Origin: Aquila chrysaetos chrysaetos | Taxonomy: Eukaryota > Chordata > Aves > Accipitriformes > Accipitridae | Length of the DNA stretch: 64,000 nucleotides | Direction of reading: 5' to 3' | Assembly (NCBI RefSeq): GCF_900496995.4 | Contig: NC_044014.1 | Coordinates: forward strand, 5,716,001 to 5,780,000 | Shown: in pieces, positions 26,996-64,000 of the stretch | How positions within the stretch are numbered: position 1 is the first letter of the stretch | Layout of the letters: each line of letters starts with the position of its first letter | Translations under genes and position numbers: made by a program | Notes under the pieces: model-generated | What the model was told of the DNA's origin: nothing | What the model saw: the letters and a program-made list of their open reading frames with translations, nothing else | Database searches by the model: none

Positions 26996-27368
26996 AGAAG
27001 ATGCTCTTCGGAGCACCACTGCCTCTGGAGGTTTTTAGGATTTCGTCCTTCCTTTTGTCACTCGGCAGGGTTTCCAATCGAGCAGCTGAGGTGGTAGGGA
27101 CCGAGCGATGTTCCGTCCTGCTGCTACCACCCCCGTTAGAGCGTGTTCCTGGGGGGTGATGAAACGTGGCGGGGCTCCGAGGGTACGCGAAAACACAGTT
27201 GGATCCTCTTTGGTCATCTGCAAGAGCACCGAGAGCCCTGCGTTCGTGCCCGTCTCCAGCAGGCGGGGGCCCAGCCCGCACCTCCGAAGGCGGCAACCTC
27301 CGCCGCTTCGGCCCGGGCGGGGCGCTGACGGGCAGGGCCGCTGCCGGCCAGCGGGGCCGCCGGGCGCC

Positions 27369-64000
<36,632 letters not shown>

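Overview
The window looks like a stretch of bird (sauropsid) nuclear genome. Genes are intron-rich, introns are AT-rich, promoters are CpG islands, and the only recognisable interspersed repeats are 5'-truncated CR1 LINE fragments. I saw no SINEs. Species cannot be fixed from the sequence alone.

Two genes lie head-to-tail on the + strand. NSMCE4A is complete: ten coding exons from 15843 to 25918, 387 residues, with a probable extra 3'UTR exon ending near 26990. It encodes the kleisin subunit of the SMC5/6 genome-stability complex. ATE1 (arginyl-tRNA--protein transferase, N-degron pathway) starts about 370 bp later at 27369. It runs off the right edge with its last visible coding exon at 63619-63718. 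About 428 codons are in the window, so roughly the last 90 residues lie outside. The NSMCE4A-ATE1 order matches the mammalian arrangement, where TACC2 lies beyond NSMCE4A and FGFR2 beyond ATE1.

Layout: 1-15200 is AT-rich DNA with no gene I can support. 15200-16300 is the NSMCE4A CpG island and first exon. 16300-27000 holds the rest of NSMCE4A. 27050-28560 is the ATE1 CpG island with two tandem alternative first exons (1A and 1B), each carrying its own start codon and CxxC motif. 28900-31330 carries exons 2-5, followed by a 5.7 kb intron. Exon 6 is at 37 kb. A mutually exclusive pair of 129-nt exons (7a, 7b) lies at 39.0 and 40.2 kb. An 11.9 kb intron leads to a 33-nt microexon at 52.2 kb, then exons 9 and 10 at 58.8 and 63.6 kb.

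The most interesting signals concern ATE1 processing. Both members of the exon 7 pair begin with GTGAGG directly after an AAG acceptor. Joining either to exon 6 therefore rebuilds a consensus 5' splice site, the signature of recursive splicing, while both exons have weak donors of their own. Exon 4 has a strong out-of-frame donor 10 nt before the weak in-frame one. Exon 1A is open upstream for 87 in-frame codons with an arginine-rich N-terminus. The space between the first exons carries repeated YY1-type AAGATGGCGG motifs. These regulatory readings are inference; the exon structures are read directly and confirmed by reading-frame continuity and recognised protein homology.
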